Source: Zancudomyces culisetae (taxonomy: Eukaryota; Kickxellomycota; Harpellomycetes; Harpellales; Legeriomycetaceae). From it: a stretch of 14,210 nucleotides of DNA. Position numbers and translations under genes: made by a program. A model generated the notes under the pieces. That model did no database searches. It saw only the letters and a program-made list of their open reading frames with translations, and was not told the DNA's origin. The stretch lies in contig LSSK01000409.1 of assembly GCA_001969505.1 (NCBI GenBank), positions 1 through 14,210 on the forward strand, given 5' to 3'. Positions 6,964 to 14,210 of the stretch are shown here, one piece after another. Position 1 is the first letter of the stretch; each line of letters begins with the position of its first letter.

Positions 6964-9841
6964 TAGAGATAGAGATAGAGGTAGAGATAGAGATAGAAAT
7001 AAAAATAGAGATCGCGACAGATATCGCGAGGATTATTATGACCATATGCGGCACGACTATTATTATCGAGATGAACGGAAAGAGCACAGAGGAGAAATCA
7101 AATATACGTATGAGCGGGGGGATTATGGAGGACGATCACCATATCAATATGAACGAGGGTATTACGAACGTAGAGAGACATCCAGAGGACGGGAAAGATC
7201 TAGAAATCATGGAAGGGAAGATAGCAGAGATGTAGAAAGACGGAGATCGCGGAAAGAATATGAAGGCGATAGGGAGGAGAGGAGAGCAAGAGAAAGGGAA
7301 AGAGAAAGGGAAAGAGAAAGGGAAAGATATGGACGAAGAGGGGAAGAGGAGGAAGTGCAGGAGGAGGAAGAACACAGACGAAAAAGGTATATGCGTGACG
7401 AGGGTGGCAGAGAGGCTGATAGTGAGTATAGAAGACACAAGCGAGAGAGGCGGGTGAGTGATCGAGTTAGTCCAATGGATGAACAGAGGAGAAGAGTTTC
7501 GCTAGATAAAAGGGATGAAACGAAGGGGGAAAAGAGTGGAGGAGGAGGAGGAGGAGGAGGAGGTAGCAATTTACAACGACTTCTTCGTGAGCGAGAAGAG
7601 GTCAAGAGGAGGAAAGATGCAGCACTGGCAAGAGGAGAGGTGTATATAGAAGAGTCAGAAAGAGACAAAGCAAAAGAGAGGGAAAGAGAGGAGGAGAAGG
7701 AGCGGGAAAAGGAAAAAAAAAGAGAAAAGGAATTGGAGTTGGAAATGGAGAGAGAAAAGCGAGTCAAACAAAAAATTGCTGACGAAAAGAATAAACGTGA
7801 ATCAATGAATCTAAACAATCAAGGCGTGGCAGCCGGAACCTCTATTGCTTATTCTCAGCAATTATCTCAGCTTCCGGTTCATACTGCGTTTTCTGCTCAT
7901 CCAATTTCCACTATACAGCCTCGACCACCTCCTCCACTTCAATTACCATTATCATTATCATTATCATTACCATTACCATTATCATTGCCAATACCACCTC
8001 CACCTCCGCCTCCACCACCATCTTCTCATTCTCATTCTCACTCTCACTCTCACTCCTACATGATGTCTAGTATGCATCCACCTCCATCTTACCATGGACA
8101 TTATTCTTCTACTAGTTATCCGAGTTATCCGCATTCCACCCATACCCATCAACAAGGCGAGACAGTTTGTCATAGTAGCCATGGAAAAGTAGATGTAAAT
8201 GAAATGGTGGTACAGGATTATAAAGATGGTGGGAGTGGTGGTGATGGTGGTGATGGTAGAGGAGATGCACCAGAAGCAGCAGGGTTGGGACCAGGATCTG
8301 CGAGTGTTGGGCGTGCTACATCAGCACAGGCATCTCAATTTCCCAGTCCATTGGTGACAACTGGAGCGAATTCTGTAGTATTTGAAAAACTGAATTTGGT
8401 AGGAGAGGGAACATACGGTAAGGTATATAAGGCCAGACTGAGAAAAGAAGGAGACAGTGATAATGGGCAAGATAATATGGTGGCGTTAAAACGTATCCGA
8501 ATGGATAATGAGAGAGAAGGACTTCCAATCACTACAATCCGCGAGATTCGAATCATGAAAGCACTAAAACACCCAAGTATCATTGATTTGATGCAGATTT
8601 TGTATATAGACGATGATATATACATGGTAATGGAGTATATGGAGTATGATTTGAGTGGATTGTTATCGCACCCACGGTGGACTCTCAAACCCGAAAATGT
8701 AAAGAGCCTGGCATACCAACTGCTTTGTGGCCTTGAGTATCTCCACAATTTGGGAATAGTTCATCGAGATATCAAGGGATCAAACATTCTGTTGAATAGA
8801 CAGGGAAACCTTAAGTTGGCTGATTTTGGTTTGGCCAGATGTACTACAACGTTTGTTCCTCCAAATGGTAAGGCAGGTAATGGTATTGGGCAAATGAATG
8901 GTTGTTCTGGAAGTGGCGAGAAAATTCGACTTTGTCATACAAACCGAGTTATTACTCTGTGGTACAGACCACCCGAGTTACTGCTGGGTAGTACGGCTTA
9001 TGGTCCTGAAGTAGATATTTGGTCAGCTGGTTGTATTGTTGCCGAATTGCTTACCAAGCGACCTTTATTTCAAGGATCTAATGAAGTTACTCAGTTACAT
9101 CAAATTTTGACTGTAATGTGCAAATCTAAATCTGAACCTAAATCCAACTCTAAATCCAACTCTAATTGCAACCCCGACTCCAGTAGCTATAGCTATAACA
9201 ATAACTATAACAACAATAATAATAGTAATGATCCATGTAAAGATGGTAGTGGTAATGAGCACCATGAATTACATGAAAATGTTGCTAGTTGGCCTTCTTA
9301 TTATGTAAATCTACCATGGTTTGATATGATAAATCCTTCAGCTACTTTTACCTTTCCCACAACTAATCCGTATAAAAATGTCAATAACAATAACAATACC
9401 ATTACTGATAATTTCGATGGAGAAACCAACGATTACGGCGATTTTATTCAGTTACTAGTTCCTCTATTACCGCAACTATATACAAATTCCAATGTCAACA
9501 ATGAAGCCAATAATAGCAACGGTAACAATAATAATAGCAACAGTAACAATAATAGCAGCAACGGTAACAATAATAGTAGCAATAATAATAATAATAATAA
9601 TAATAGTAATAGTAATAGTAATAGTAATAACAAGGATTACGAGGTGTTGAGTTTAATGTTACAGATGCTAGATCTTCTGCCATATAATCGCCCATCAGCC
9701 AGCAAGTGTCTACAACATCGGTATTTTGAGGTGGATTATTTACCAGGGCCTATTCCACCTACTGACTTCCCAGTGCTTGGGGATTGGCATGAGTATGAAT
9801 CTAAAGCTGAACGTAGAAGAAATCAACATTATAATAAATAA
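6059..9841 (+). CDS. CTK1: Ctk1/CDK12-like RNA polymerase II CTD kinase with RE/RD-rich N-terminus
   Basis: Cyclin-dependent kinases of this class pair with a cyclin K/Ctk2-type cyclin and phosphorylate the RNA polymerase II CTD during elongation. The 1260-residue protein has an Arg/Glu/Asp/Ser-rich region (about 40-490), a Gly run (494-502), a charged helical stretch (510-580), a Pro-rich and His-Ser linker (621-700), then the kinase domain (775-1223). Visible motifs are GEGTYGKVY at 782-790, K811, PITTIRE at 823-829 (E829 pairs with K811), HRDIKGSN at 902-909, DFG at 922-924, phosphosite T961, PPE at 971-973 and D986. DLSGLL, FQGSNE and the C-terminal HEYESKAERRRNQ at 1244-1256 point to Ctk1/CDK12/CDK9 rather than CDK11. 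About 25 extra residues sit in the activation loop and two Asn-rich inserts (1022-1073, 1140-1192) in the C-lobe. The ATG is the first in the leader; T at -3 is weak and M11 is an alternative. The Ctk1 subclass is an inference, and Bur1/CDK9 remains possible. Confidence 0.85.
6187..6207 (+). other. canonical G-quadruplex motif early in the kinase coding strand
   Basis: Four GGG runs are separated by three AGA loops, a textbook G3-N3 pattern, within the codons for the Glu-Gly repeat at about residues 43-50. It is on the coding strand, so both the displaced DNA strand and the mRNA could fold. It lies about 130 bases after the start codon. Confidence 0.6.
6694..6729 (+). repeat. 36-bp direct repeat, copy 1 (encodes alternating Glu-Arg)
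   Basis: This sequence of GAA and AGA/AGG codons is identical over 36 bases to 7291-7326. The two copies are 597 bases apart, exactly 199 codons and in the same phase. Both encode the ERERER tracts of the kinase N-terminal region. Recombination or slippage between them would keep the reading frame. Confidence 0.75.
6926..7021 (+). repeat. Arg-Asp dipeptide repeat of the kinase, with six GGG runs
   Basis: Thirty-two codons (residues 290-321) spell Asp-Arg dipeptides with a few Gly, Asn and Lys substitutions. The first part is built from a GGGACA hexamer and the later part from GATAGA. GGG runs at 6930, 6936, 6942, 6948, 6954 and 6960, each three bases apart, form a second canonical G-quadruplex motif on the coding strand (6930-6962). 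RD-rich tracts occur in splicing factors and in nuclear CDKs and tend to mediate clustering or RNA contact; that role is inferred here. Confidence 0.8.
7291..7326 (+). repeat. 36-bp direct repeat, copy 2 (encodes alternating Glu-Arg)
   Basis: Exact partner of 6694-6729, in the same reading phase of the kinase gene, corresponding to about residues 411-423. Confidence 0.75.
9122..9277 (+). repeat. Ser/Asn/Lys-rich insert in the kinase C-lobe (first)
   Basis: Residues 1022-1073 interrupt the C-lobe after FQGSNEVTQLHQI and before WPSYYVNLPWF, where Ctk1/CDK12 relatives have only about ten residues. The DNA is an irregular mixture of AAT, AAC, TCC and AAA codons. Removing a hypothetical GT-AG intron at 9113-9288 (176 bases) would shift the frame, so it reads as coding. 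Confidence 0.65.
9476..9634 (+). repeat. Asn-rich insert in the kinase C-lobe (second)
   Basis: Residues 1140-1192 are mostly Asn with Ser and Gly, encoded by AAT/AAC/AGC/AGT triplets that end in a pure AAT run and an AGTAAT run. It lies between FIQLLVPLLPQL and the last helices with RPSASKCLQHRYF. The insert is in frame and falls in a loop, so the fold can tolerate it. Confidence 0.75.
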
Positions 9842-9900
9842 TATATTATAACTTTTATATTTAATGTAAAAAAAATATAAATAAAAATAAAAATAAAAAG
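9842..9900. terminator. shared 3' region of convergent kinase and GPI13 genes
   Basis: Only 59 bases separate the two stop codons. The stretch is almost pure A and T, with TATATTATAA and TTTATATTTAA on the kinase side. On the GPI13 strand, repeated TTTTTA units (the complement of ATAAAAATAAAAATAAAAAG at 9881-9900) could serve as 3' processing elements. The two mRNAs must either end within this gap or overlap as sense-antisense tails. Confidence 0.6.
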
Positions 9901-12900
9901 TTATGAAAATAAAATAATTAATATCAACAAAATTATTAATTGAAGGGAACCGAATATATACCGAGGACAAAATACCTTCCAAACAAATAAATGACGTTTG
10001 AAAACAGCTGCAAAGATCATTGAACTATAAGATACCAATATATTGAGTAGTCCAAATTCAGTCAAGGCGACATTACTCATTGTAACTTTTCCATCATTCC
10101 AATTACTATCACTATGACTATCACTACCATTATCATTACCATTACCATTATCATTATCATTACAACTATTTCCTGTAGTAATATCATTGGTATAGCTATA
10201 CCCGTTGTTTCCAGAAACAAAAGTCAAAGCAGCTGAATAAAGTGGTAAGCTCAAGCATGAAATCACAGTGGTAACCAATATCACACTGGAATACTGATTG
10301 ACAATAACCCAAATTGGCGATACATAGAAATTCATGGTCTTGAGACCAATATACGCAACATTCCATTGAATTGATGGAATGGTATACTGATGCCCACCAC
10401 CAAAATAGTTCAAAGACATCGAATACGAAGCAATTGCGCTTACAATAGTCATAAAACCCGCCATGTTATTCACCCCATTGCTCTTGCTGACAGATGAACG
10501 ACAAGGAATTCGTATTCTGTCAAACACTAGCTTTGGCAACAGTATAAAAAGACTTGCAAGCTGTACACTTTGGATGATTCCTCCCATGGGCTGATTGGAA
10601 ATATAACAAAGCATGAATACTGAAAATATTGCAAGTATTCTAGAGTCTTTTAGTTTTACTCTTTTATCAATCTCATCATCATGATCATTATTATGATCAT
10701 TATTGTTATTATTATTGCCATTATTTTTGTTATTGTTATTGCCATTATTTTTGTTGCTGCTATTGACATCATACCTTGGTAATGATTGTGGAATTTCAAA
10801 TGTAACATTTTTTGAAACTCTTTTTCTTTTGCGTTTATCCAACTTTTTACCAAAAATATTCGTCTTTATCCATGTCCACCCATAACATATTGCTTTACCA
10901 TCATCATCATCACCATAATAATCATCATCTTTATCTTCACCGTTTTGAATAGATAAAACTGCAAATCCAACTGTTACCACCAAGAGCACTATCGACAATC
11001 TACCCAAATACAACTTTGTCATTTGCAGATTGCCCACTATAGCCGAACATGCCCATTTCCCAACGCCAAAACCTAGTTCTATGTACTTGTAAACATAATT
11101 GGTATTTGTTGTAATCTCCTCAATGTTTTCATTTATTACCACTTTAAGATCCATTTTGCTCTGATCGCTAACTACAGAGCTTATTGATTCAATGGTTTGT
11201 GCTGTCCAATATAGCGATGAACTGACCATTACTGCCGTCATCCCCCTCTGCAATATCTTGAACATTTTGTACCGGAATTTATAGTATTTAACCATTACCC
11301 CTTCAAGTAATGTTGGAAATATTACTGCCACAAGTATGTTGGCTATACACAAATATATTGATGAAATGGTAGTATCATTGGACATACCACTACTACTACT
11401 ACCACTACTACTACCACTACTACTACTACTACCACTGCTATTGTTGCTGTTACTGTTGATTTTGGTATTAAAAATCCCGTAAAATGTGCTTTTACACTCT
11501 ACTCCTTGCTCTTCACGACACATGGTGCTCATTGCCACCAATCTGTTGACACCCATAAGAACCAACAACAATATCGGTATTCTTTTCGTATTTTTAATCC
11601 TCACCAGCACCACTATTCCTACTAGAGTCTGCAAAAAATACAAACTCATCTTGTCTTCGTATACAGTAAAACTATTCGATGATAGTGCCAAGCAATGCAT
11701 AATTGTCAACGTGAATGCCAGTACTGTTTCCACAAGTTGAGTCTGTAATCTTATTCCTTTTATTATTCTCACTATCTTTGTAAAGTCAAACATGCTCAAA
11801 TTGGTTACGATTTGGCAGATTATCGTTACCATTGCCAGAATATAGCTGTTATTATCTTGAGATTTGAATATCCATACTTGTCCCTCATAAAGTATTGTTG
11901 TTATCACCACAGTCATCAAAATTACTATGATCATATTAACTGTCTGCCGCTTATTAATCACACTACCATTATTACCTCTTCCATTTACAATAAAATCAAC
12001 ACTAGAATTAGTATTAGTATTAGCATTAGCATTGGTATCAGTATTAGCATCAAAGTTGAAATAAATACCGGCTTTAACCACATTCGTCCTGTGATATACA
12101 CACACTTGAACCAAAGTCACAATCACTAATCCCATAATCACCAATCCCAATCCTATCATTACATCATTGAACTGTGCCCAAAGCTTCCTAATATCACTCA
12201 GTACCAGCCGATTATACACCAAATACTTTGCACATATCTCAACCACCATCGAATTTACCTCTCCTGTATTATTATGTTCTGAGTTGATGTATTTTATATA
12301 CATATTGTTGGCTTCATCATACATTTTTTGCCATAAATTGACCTTTTCTTTTGAAAAATGGTTATATGATACAATATAATTATGAATTTGCGCCGCGTTA
12401 AGCCGTAATGCATACAAATATCCCCATTCCATATATTTTTTCCCATCCTCATCATGTATTTGAACCTGTCTACCGCTATACATCTCGCCAATAACACTCC
12501 CCAGACTGTTGAACGGAATTGGCACACCCATCAGTGTGGAAATGGTTGGAACGATATCAATTTGCAACACACTTCGCAGAGGAGAGATCGCTCCTCCAGT
12601 ATATTTTGCATGTCCATTATGTGCCCAGTTATCTAGAATGTCGTCGTCTACTCTAAAAAAATCCACTTCTTTTTCCTTTTCTTTTTCTTTTACTCGCTCC
12701 TGTACTTTGTGTACTAATGCCTGTGCTCGCTTATATACCCTCTCTATATTGGCCTGTCCATCTTCCGACTTGAATGCCTTATTTGAATACATAAACAATG
12801 CTGCATCCAGCTCCTCGTCACTATCACCTCCGTGATCCCCCCAGTTATTCATTCCGTGATCTCCCATAACCACTAAAAGCGTGCGCTTATCAGATCGTCT

Positions 12901-13941
12901 ATTTATCTCGTTAATAGTCAGCTCCAACACCTGGTTCATTTGCCCCAATTTTCGAATTATTTCTGGATGATCGGGTCCATACCTATGTCCCACATGATCA
13001 ACACCCAACATATGTCCGATCATTACATCCCAATCTTGCTTTTCATCAGCAACTTTGGTACTTTCTACAGTTTCAAAATCTGGATGTTTCCATGTTGATT
13101 TTTGAACCACCAACTCTCTCCACTTTTCTAATACTGCTTTGTCTTTTTTATCGGCTATAAACCCTGCCATTCTACTTATTACTCCATCATCAACTGAATC
13201 TAAATCCCACACATCCAAACTGGGAAAAGGTCGAGAATACACCCATCCACTTTCTTCTGCCCGTTTCTTGATCTCTGTATTTACTAGTTCTTCGGGAAAT
13301 ACCCCCTCCCATGTATCATCACCCAAAAACACAATTTTTGTTCCTTCCTTTCTACTAACCAATTGGTTTACCCAGTTATCTTCCTTAATAGCCGAACCGC
13401 CAAAATTACTACCCGCATCAACAAACGTAGGCAGTTGACCTGTCGTTAATCCTTTTAGTCTTTGTATCGTTGTTGTTGGTGGATCTGCCCTAAACCTAAA
13501 CAGCATGCTTTGACTGCTGTTATTCTCCAAAAGTTTTTCAATCGTTGTTAATCTATCGCGATACGGTCTTATCCGTCCATCCCTGCTTGCAAAACTACCG
13601 CCACTATTGATATTGTTTTGTAGGCTATTCGTATAATTATAGACGGCAAAATCTATACGCAAAGCGTCAATTATAAGCACAAGTACTCGGTCATACTCTT
13701 GGTCGTACCAACTTGTGTTGTTTTTTGCTAATTTACGCTCGGCGGCTTCAGTATTCCTGTTTAGTGGATTGTTTTCTCGTGTTGATTTGTTTGGTAATTC
13801 CATTCTGGTTAGCAAAAACCCTTTGGAAAATATGAATATCGAGATAGCCGTCAAAATAAACGTGTACAGATAAAACACCCTCCAAACCGTCCTAGCTTCG
13901 CCTTTTGCATTGTTTTTTCCATCTTTTTTTGTGTTACTCAT
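9901..13941 (-). CDS. GPI13: GPI ethanolamine phosphate transferase 3 (Gpi13/PIG-O)
   Basis: The enzyme adds ethanolamine phosphate from phosphatidylethanolamine to the third mannose of the GPI precursor in the ER; this is the group later joined to protein. It normally works with a PIG-F/Gpi11 partner. The 1346-residue protein has an N-terminal membrane anchor (about 22-44) and a lumenal alkaline-phosphatase-superfamily domain (about 83-490). Metal-site motifs are IIDALRIDF at 90-98 (D92), PPTTTIQRLKGLTTG at 154-168 with the Thr nucleophile, GVDHVGHRYGPDH at 313-325 (D315, H316, H319) and MGDHGMNNWGDHGGD at 359-373 (D361, H362). Roughly fifteen hydrophobic segments follow from about 592 to the C-terminus. 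GHQYTIPSIQW at 1183-1193 and the KRHLFVWKVFCPR ending at 1327 are typical of the third transferase, separating it from Mcd4 and Gpi7. It exceeds human PIG-O (about 1090) and yeast Gpi13 (about 1020) because of low-complexity inserts. The ATG has A at -3. All catalytic residues appear intact. Confidence 0.95.
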   Translation of the reverse strand: MSNTKKDGKNNAKGEARTVWRVFYLYTFILTAISIFIFSKGFLLTRMELPNKSTRENNPLNRNTEAAERKLAKNNTSWYDQEYDRVLVLIIDALRIDFAVYNYTNSLQNNINSGGSFASRDGRIRPYRDRLTTIEKLLENNSSQSMLFRFRADPPTTTIQRLKGLTTGQLPTFVDAGSNFGGSAIKEDNWVNQLVSRKEGTKIVFLGDDTWEGVFPEELVNTEIKKRAEESGWVYSRPFPSLDVWDLDSVDDGVISRMAGFIADKKDKAVLEKWRELVVQKSTWKHPDFETVESTKVADEKQDWDVMIGHMLGVDHVGHRYGPDHPEIIRKLGQMNQVLELTINEINRRSDKRTLLVVMGDHGMNNWGDHGGDSDEELDAALFMYSNKAFKSEDGQANIERVYKRAQALVHKVQERVKEKEKEKEVDFFRVDDDILDNWAHNGHAKYTGGAISPLRSVLQIDIVPTISTLMGVPIPFNSLGSVIGEMYSGRQVQIHDEDGKKYMEWGYLYALRLNAAQIHNYIVSYNHFSKEKVNLWQKMYDEANNMYIKYINSEHNNTGEVNSMVVEICAKYLVYNRLVLSDIRKLWAQFNDVMIGLGLVIMGLVIVTLVQVCVYHRTNVVKAGIYFNFDANTDTNANANTNTNSSVDFIVNGRGNNGSVINKRQTVNMIIVILMTVVITTILYEGQVWIFKSQDNNSYILAMVTIICQIVTNLSMFDFTKIVRIIKGIRLQTQLVETVLAFTLTIMHCLALSSNSFTVYEDKMSLYFLQTLVGIVVLVRIKNTKRIPILLLVLMGVNRLVAMSTMCREEQGVECKSTFYGIFNTKINSNSNNSSGSSSSSGSSSGSSSSGMSNDTTISSIYLCIANILVAVIFPTLLEGVMVKYYKFRYKMFKILQRGMTAVMVSSSLYWTAQTIESISSVVSDQSKMDLKVVINENIEEITTNTNYVYKYIELGFGVGKWACSAIVGNLQMTKLYLGRLSIVLLVVTVGFAVLSIQNGEDKDDDYYGDDDDGKAICYGWTWIKTNIFGKKLDKRKRKRVSKNVTFEIPQSLPRYDVNSSNKNNGNNNNKNNGNNNNNNDHNNDHDDEIDKRVKLKDSRILAIFSVFMLCYISNQPMGGIIQSVQLASLFILLPKLVFDRIRIPCRSSVSKSNGVNNMAGFMTIVSAIASYSMSLNYFGGGHQYTIPSIQWNVAYIGLKTMNFYVSPIWVIVNQYSSVILVTTVISCLSLPLYSAALTFVSGNNGYSYTNDITTGNSCNDNDNGNGNDNGSDSHSDSNWNDGKVTMSNVALTEFGLLNILVSYSSMIFAAVFKRHLFVWKVFCPRYIFGSLQLIILLILIILFS
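10090..10164 (-). repeat. Asn/Asp/Gly/Ser-rich insert near the GPI13 C-terminus
   Basis: Residues 1260-1284 are built from AAT, GAT, GGT and AGT codons in near-regular hexamers. They lie in a hydrophilic loop between predicted membrane segments at about 1220-1242 and 1293-1312. Confidence 0.7.
10675..10767 (-). repeat. Asn-rich insert in a GPI13 loop
   Basis: Residues 1059-1089 contain two AAC/AAT/AAA/GGC blocks (a repeated KNNGNNNN motif) followed by Asn, Asp and His. The insert lies after a Lys/Arg-rich loop and before the membrane helix starting at about 1101. On the + strand the block is repeated as a copy of about 24 bases within 10719-10760. Confidence 0.7.
11386..11445 (-). repeat. 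Ser/Gly-rich insert in a GPI13 loop
   Basis: Residues 833-852 are almost only Ser and Gly, encoded by AGT/AGC/GGT triplets. The insert lies between predicted membrane segments ending near 803 and beginning near 858. Confidence 0.75.
12000..12051 (-). repeat. Asn/Ala/Thr hexamer repeat in a GPI13 loop
   Basis: Residues 631-647 alternate Asn with Ala, Thr or Asp, from AAT/GCT/ACT-type hexamers. The tract follows the first helix of the C-terminal membrane domain (592-616). Confidence 0.7.
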
Positions 13942-14210
13942 TCTCTTTCTACCTTTTTTTTTTGAATGTATCTTTCTATTTTGGGGATGTTTATAAATTT
14001 ACACAGACCTTTGTTGATATATATGCGTATAAATCTGTGTTAGTGTAAATGTGCGGAATATATATCATACAATTTATGGCTTTGATAGATGGGAGATAGG
14101 TATATTAGTTTGTTTTTTTAATAGCCACAATCAAAAGAATCATTTTGTGTCTTCAATTGTCTCTTTTTTTTCACCCTTTCAGTTTGCACCCCCCCCCCCC
14201 CCCCCCCCAC
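13942..14210 (-). promoter_or_regulatory. GPI13 upstream region with TATA candidates
   Basis: Read on the minus strand, the first 48 bases before the start codon are A-rich and contain no ATG. TTTATAAA at 13990-13997 is a TATA candidate 49 bases from the start. ATATATAT at 14017-14024 is a second, better-spaced candidate at about 76 bases. The second lies in the middle of a dyad, ACACAGA at 14001-14007 and TCTGTGT at 14034-14040. No other gene is seen before the window end. Confidence 0.45.
14189..14208 (+). repeat. run of 20 consecutive C
   Basis: The window ends in 20 C flanked by CA and AC. It is unlike anything else here, where long homopolymers are A or T. It may be a true poly-C/poly-G tract, or an assembly end extended with poly-G reads; the sequence alone cannot decide. 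Confidence 0.85.

Noticed and set aside
6160-7330. regular short repeats resembling a CRISPR or satellite array
   Set aside because: They are codon-phase dipeptide repeats inside the kinase frame, with no spacers.
7207-7818. 203-codon open frame on the minus strand opposite the kinase N-terminus
   Set aside because: It is only the complement of GAA/AGA/GGA-rich codons, giving Ser/Leu/Pro runs. The + strand encodes the conserved kinase in the same transcript.
8865-8916. possible retained intron within the activation-loop insert (GTAAGG donor-like sequence)
   Set aside because: It would be under 50 bases, has no CTAAC-type branch site, and the frame is open throughout.
9113-9288. GT-AG intron removing the first C-lobe insert of the kinase
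   Set aside because: 176 bases is not a multiple of three, so splicing would break the frame into the conserved WPSYYVNLPWF segment.
9448-9633. minus-strand poly-Leu frame
   Set aside because: It is the shadow of the AAT/AAC Asn tract of the kinase.
1-14210. mobile element or new multi-gene system
   Set aside because: No transposase, integrase, reverse transcriptase, terminal inverted repeat or target duplication was seen. The three genes are housekeeping genes of unrelated pathways.

Overview
The window is eukaryotic nuclear DNA, most like a fungus with few introns. Three long uninterrupted reading frames encode eukaryote-specific proteins: a mitochondrial-type L-threonine 3-dehydrogenase, a Ctk1/CDK12-type RNA polymerase II CTD kinase, and the GPI-anchor ethanolamine-phosphate transferase Gpi13/PIG-O. 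Flanks are AT-rich, leaders are A-rich and mostly free of ATG, and there are no Shine-Dalgarno/operon signs. CTG encodes Leu at invariant positions (for example the kinase PPELLLG motif and the first Rossmann strand of the dehydrogenase), so this is not a CUG-Ser or CUG-Ala yeast. TAA and TAG both serve as stops. The fungal assignment is an inference from Ctk1-like and Gpi13-like sequence details. No species can be named from the sequence.

Layout: 1-2071 is AT-rich non-coding DNA leading into the threonine dehydrogenase gene (2072-3253, +). A short upstream ORF, or alternatively the end of a 5'-UTR intron, lies just before its start. 3254-6058 is a 2.8 kb non-coding stretch. Its right half is strikingly poor in C on the + strand and leads into the kinase promoter. 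The kinase gene (6059-9841, +) has a roughly 770-residue RE/RD/RS-rich, Pro-rich and Gly-rich N-terminal region followed by a complete but insertion-laden CDK domain. It converges on GPI13 (9901-13941, -) with only 59 bp between the stop codons. 13942-14210 is the GPI13 promoter, and the window ends in a run of 20 C.

The three genes do not form a pathway. One does mitochondrial threonine catabolism, one controls transcription elongation, and one assembles GPI anchors in the ER. What unites the two larger genes is heavy expansion of triplet and hexamer repeats. In the kinase these give Arg-Glu/Arg-Asp and Asn tracts. In GPI13 they give Asn/Asp/Ser/Thr tracts placed in loops between membrane helices. 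I found no mobile element, tRNA, rRNA or CRISPR array, and no new multi-gene system. The most unusual content is in the kinase (activation-loop insert, Met gatekeeper, PITTIRE helix, G-quadruplex-forming repeats in the coding strand) and in the leader of the dehydrogenase gene.
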